Under the pieces are notes generated by a model, which was not told the DNA's origin, did not search any database, and saw only the letters and a program-made list of their open reading frames with translations. From CAZTHM01 sp041946825 (GTDB lineage Bacteria; Acidobacteriota; Terriglobia; UBA7540): DNA of 64,000 nt. Each line of letters opens with the position of its first letter. The first letter of the stretch is position 1. The stretch is taken from positions 62,001 through 126,000 of the forward strand of contig JBHGBD010000005.1 in the NCBI GenBank assembly GCA_041946825.1, read 5' to 3'. The translations under genes and the position numbers were made by a program. This document shows, one piece after another, positions 62,280 to 64,000 of the stretch.

Positions 62280-63773
62280 CTAGGGTCCAATATAAGAAGT
62301 GCTAATCACGATGTCATCCCAGTATCGATATTCGTCAACCACATCATAGTTGTAACGGTTCATTTGTCTTCCGACCGAAAAGAAGCTTATGGGACCCGTA
62401 CAAGTCCCTCGGAAGTTGTATGCGGTGTTGCTATAAGCTTGTGTTCCGTTGACCCAAAGACGCAATATACCATCCGAAGCCCCAGGAGTGTTCAGTTGGA
62501 TTTCCACCTCGATAGAATACCAAGTATCCCAGTTGAGGTACGCCATGTCCCAAATGTAGGTATTTGCCCCCGCAGCGCAGCTCGCAACATTATTGCCTCC
62601 GAAGGCTAAGCTGAGGGTACTTCTACCAAGCGCGGTCCAACTGTTGAGGAAATTGGCATAGTCGACCTGGCTGTTTGCAGGTGAGGTCGAGTCCGAGAAC
62701 CACATCACCTTTCGTTGCGCATTTCCAGTCACCGTCGCGTCTGGCTCGGGACTCTTGAAGTATACGTATCCACGCATAAAGAAATGCGTCAGTCCGGGAC
62801 TAATGACCTTCGAGACCCACCGATTGATGTCCTGGCTCGAGGCCCCACAATTCGGATCGGTGGAATCGCCGCAAACAACATAGTGAAACTGCAAGGCGTA
62901 GTTCCCGCTGCGCTTAACGCCCTGCTGAACGACGGGAGGGATGGTCGTAACCGTTGAAGTCGTCACGCCACCCCATTTGGGCAAATAAGCGGACGGGCTG
63001 GTAGTGACTGTGCAACTCACGCCAGCGCAGCCGCTTTCGAAGTCATCTTGGAACAATATGTTGGCGCTACTGGATGTAGTTGTCGTCGTGGTAGTGGGCG
63101 GGGCGGCGACGCTCATGGAAAAGACTTTCTGAGCGGTTTGCTGGGTGGCAGCGGAGTCAGCTGCCTGAACGGTGAAAGAGTATGTTCCCGCGGTGCTGGG
63201 AGTCCCGGTCAGTGTGCCGGTGGTGGCCAGGATCAGGCCCGGGGGGAGTGTTCCGCCGCCAGACGGGATGCTCCAAACATAGGCCGGCGTGCCGCCGGAG
63301 CCGGCGAAACTTGTGTTGTAGGAGGTACCGGCCGTCGCCGACGGTACGGAAGATGTCGTGATGGAGAGTGGAGTCGTCGAGGTCGTGGTAGTGGTGGTCG
63401 TGGTGGTCGTGGTCGGCGCAGGCGCGGCGATCGTGAAGCTCAAGATATTCGACGTCCCACCGAATTTCCCGGACGTCACAGCCGTCACACTGGCCGTGCC
63501 CGCCGAGGCAGTAAGCGACATAGGCACTGAGGCTTGCAGTTGGGTCGAACTGACGTAGGTCGTCGTGAGCCCCGTCCCGTTCCACTGCACCGTGGTTCCG
63601 GATGTGAAGCTCGATCCGTTCACCGTCATGATGATATTTCCAGACCCCGCGGTTGCAGAGTTGGGAGACAGCGAACTGATCATCGGGATCTTGGAAGCCT
63701 TCTGCCCGAATACGAGCATCGGCAGGGCCATCAATAACACGGAACCCCAGAAAAGTGACTTTGGCTTAGACAT
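62280..63773 (-). CDS. Secreted IPT/Ig-domain protein with lectin/lyase-like C-terminus
   Basis: The protein has 497 residues; GGAGGAGAG precedes the ATG at 63773. A signal peptide (FWGSVLLMALPMLVFG) is followed by an IPT/TIG domain (ISSLSPNSATAGSGNIIMTVNGSSFTSGTTVQWNG), a poly-Thr linker, a putative-Ig (He_PIG) domain (ATAGTSYNTSFAGSGGTPAYVWSI), a second Thr linker, and a C-terminal 230-residue jelly-roll (ILFQDDFESGC, YALQFHYVV, WYSIEVEIQLNTPGASDGILRLWVNG, ISFFSVGRQMN). The end resembles laminin-G/polysaccharide-lyase folds. Convergent with the EPS locus, it may bind or cut the polymer. No catalytic residues can be named. Confidence 0.8.
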   Translation of the reverse strand: MSKPKSLFWGSVLLMALPMLVFGQKASKIPMISSLSPNSATAGSGNIIMTVNGSSFTSGTTVQWNGTGLTTTYVSSTQLQASVPMSLTASAGTASVTAVTSGKFGGTSNILSFTIAAPAPTTTTTTTTTTTSTTPLSITTSSVPSATAGTSYNTSFAGSGGTPAYVWSIPSGGGTLPPGLILATTGTLTGTPSTAGTYSFTVQAADSAATQQTAQKVFSMSVAAPPTTTTTTTSSSANILFQDDFESGCAGVSCTVTTSPSAYLPKWGGVTTSTVTTIPPVVQQGVKRSGNYALQFHYVVCGDSTDPNCGASSQDINRWVSKVISPGLTHFFMRGYVYFKSPEPDATVTGNAQRKVMWFSDSTSPANSQVDYANFLNSWTALGRSTLSLAFGGNNVASCAAGANTYIWDMAYLNWDTWYSIEVEIQLNTPGASDGILRLWVNGTQAYSNTAYNFRGTCTGPISFFSVGRQMNRYNYDVVDEYRYWDDIVISTSYIGP

Positions 63774-64000
63774 CTCTCCTCCAATACGGCTAGACCGCAC
63801 GACCACTTTGGGTGATTGCCCCCTAAATACCACATTCCCACGTCATCGGACTAGACCTAATTTTGTCACTAGGAAGCGTGGGTGCCGCCAGCGACAGCTA
63901 TAGCATACGCTCGGGCAAAATGGCGCATGCTCTTAATCATTCGACCCTCTATATGCACACGCCACTCCAAATCCATGTTACCGAAGTACTAGGCGCACTT
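63774..64000. other. Right-end upstream region
   Basis: No coding frame of weight is seen to the right edge. It should contain the promoter of the secreted protein on the minus strand, but no clear -35/-10 or sigma-54 pair was found. Confidence 0.3.

Noticed and set aside
63360..63420. GTGGTC-rich tract encoding poly-Thr as a phase-variable simple repeat
   Set aside because: The tract is an imperfect mix of codons in frame, without a uniform repeat unit that could slip and shift the frame.

Overview
The window looks like chromosomal DNA of a high-GC, free-living Gram-negative bacterium, most likely an acidobacterium. Three things point there: the giant secreted SBBP/choice-of-anchor-D protein with a lipobox-like cysteine followed by polyglycine near its C-terminus, the exosortase/PEP-CTERM apparatus combined with an exopolysaccharide (EPS) locus, and the mixture of minor pilins with NtrC-type regulators. 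No rRNA, tRNA, CRISPR array, transposase or phage structural gene was recognised. The taxonomic call is inference from gene content and style.

Layout. 0-9.6 kb is a patchwork of single genes and small operons: a truncated ORF, a Gly/Pro-rich secreted protein, a PadR-type repressor with a helix-hairpin-helix protein divergent from a VOC protein and sharing an operator with it, the 1255-residue beta-propeller-type surface protein, an alpha/beta hydrolase next to an exported rhodanese, and a GntR regulator. 10-19.3 kb carries a membrane protein coupled to a B12-type radical SAM enzyme, an Atg22-like MFS transporter, an Aas-like acyltransferase/acyl-activating fusion, a small exported protein with three copies of one repeat, an exported methyltransferase-like protein, a Tat-type aldo/keto reductase and a nucleotide-sugar epimerase.

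19.8-24.8 kb is a minor-pilin cassette (GspH/FimT-, PilV-, PilW- and PilX-like genes) closed by a good intrinsic terminator. The PilX-like protein carries four adhesin/tail-fibre-like repeats and the PilW-like protein contains an EF-hand-like loop. A PilZ gene, a soluble histidine kinase, an NtrC-family response regulator and a second sigma-54 activator behind a sigma-54-type promoter follow.

29.7-34.7 kb, minus strand, is the exosortase module: PrsT-like TPR lipoprotein, one PEP-CTERM protein, EpsI and the exosortase with its Cys/Arg/His triad. From 35.2 kb to 62.2 kb, plus strand, runs a nearly unbroken EPS locus. It opens with an AAA+ regulator that has lost the GAFTGA loop, then Wza-like export protein, outer-membrane barrel, Wzz-like protein, two paralogous ATPases, tyrosine autokinase, initiating sugar transferase, deacetylase, ligase/polymerase, aminotransferase, flippase, glycosyltransferases, methyltransferases and an ATP-grasp ligase. 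A convergent secreted multidomain protein at 62.3-63.8 kb may act on the polymer.

Working model (inference): second messenger and phosphorelay inputs (PilZ, kinase/regulator, sigma-54 activators) coordinate a surface programme in which minor pilins adhere, the EPS is made and exported, and exosortase anchors PEP-CTERM protein to the cell surface.
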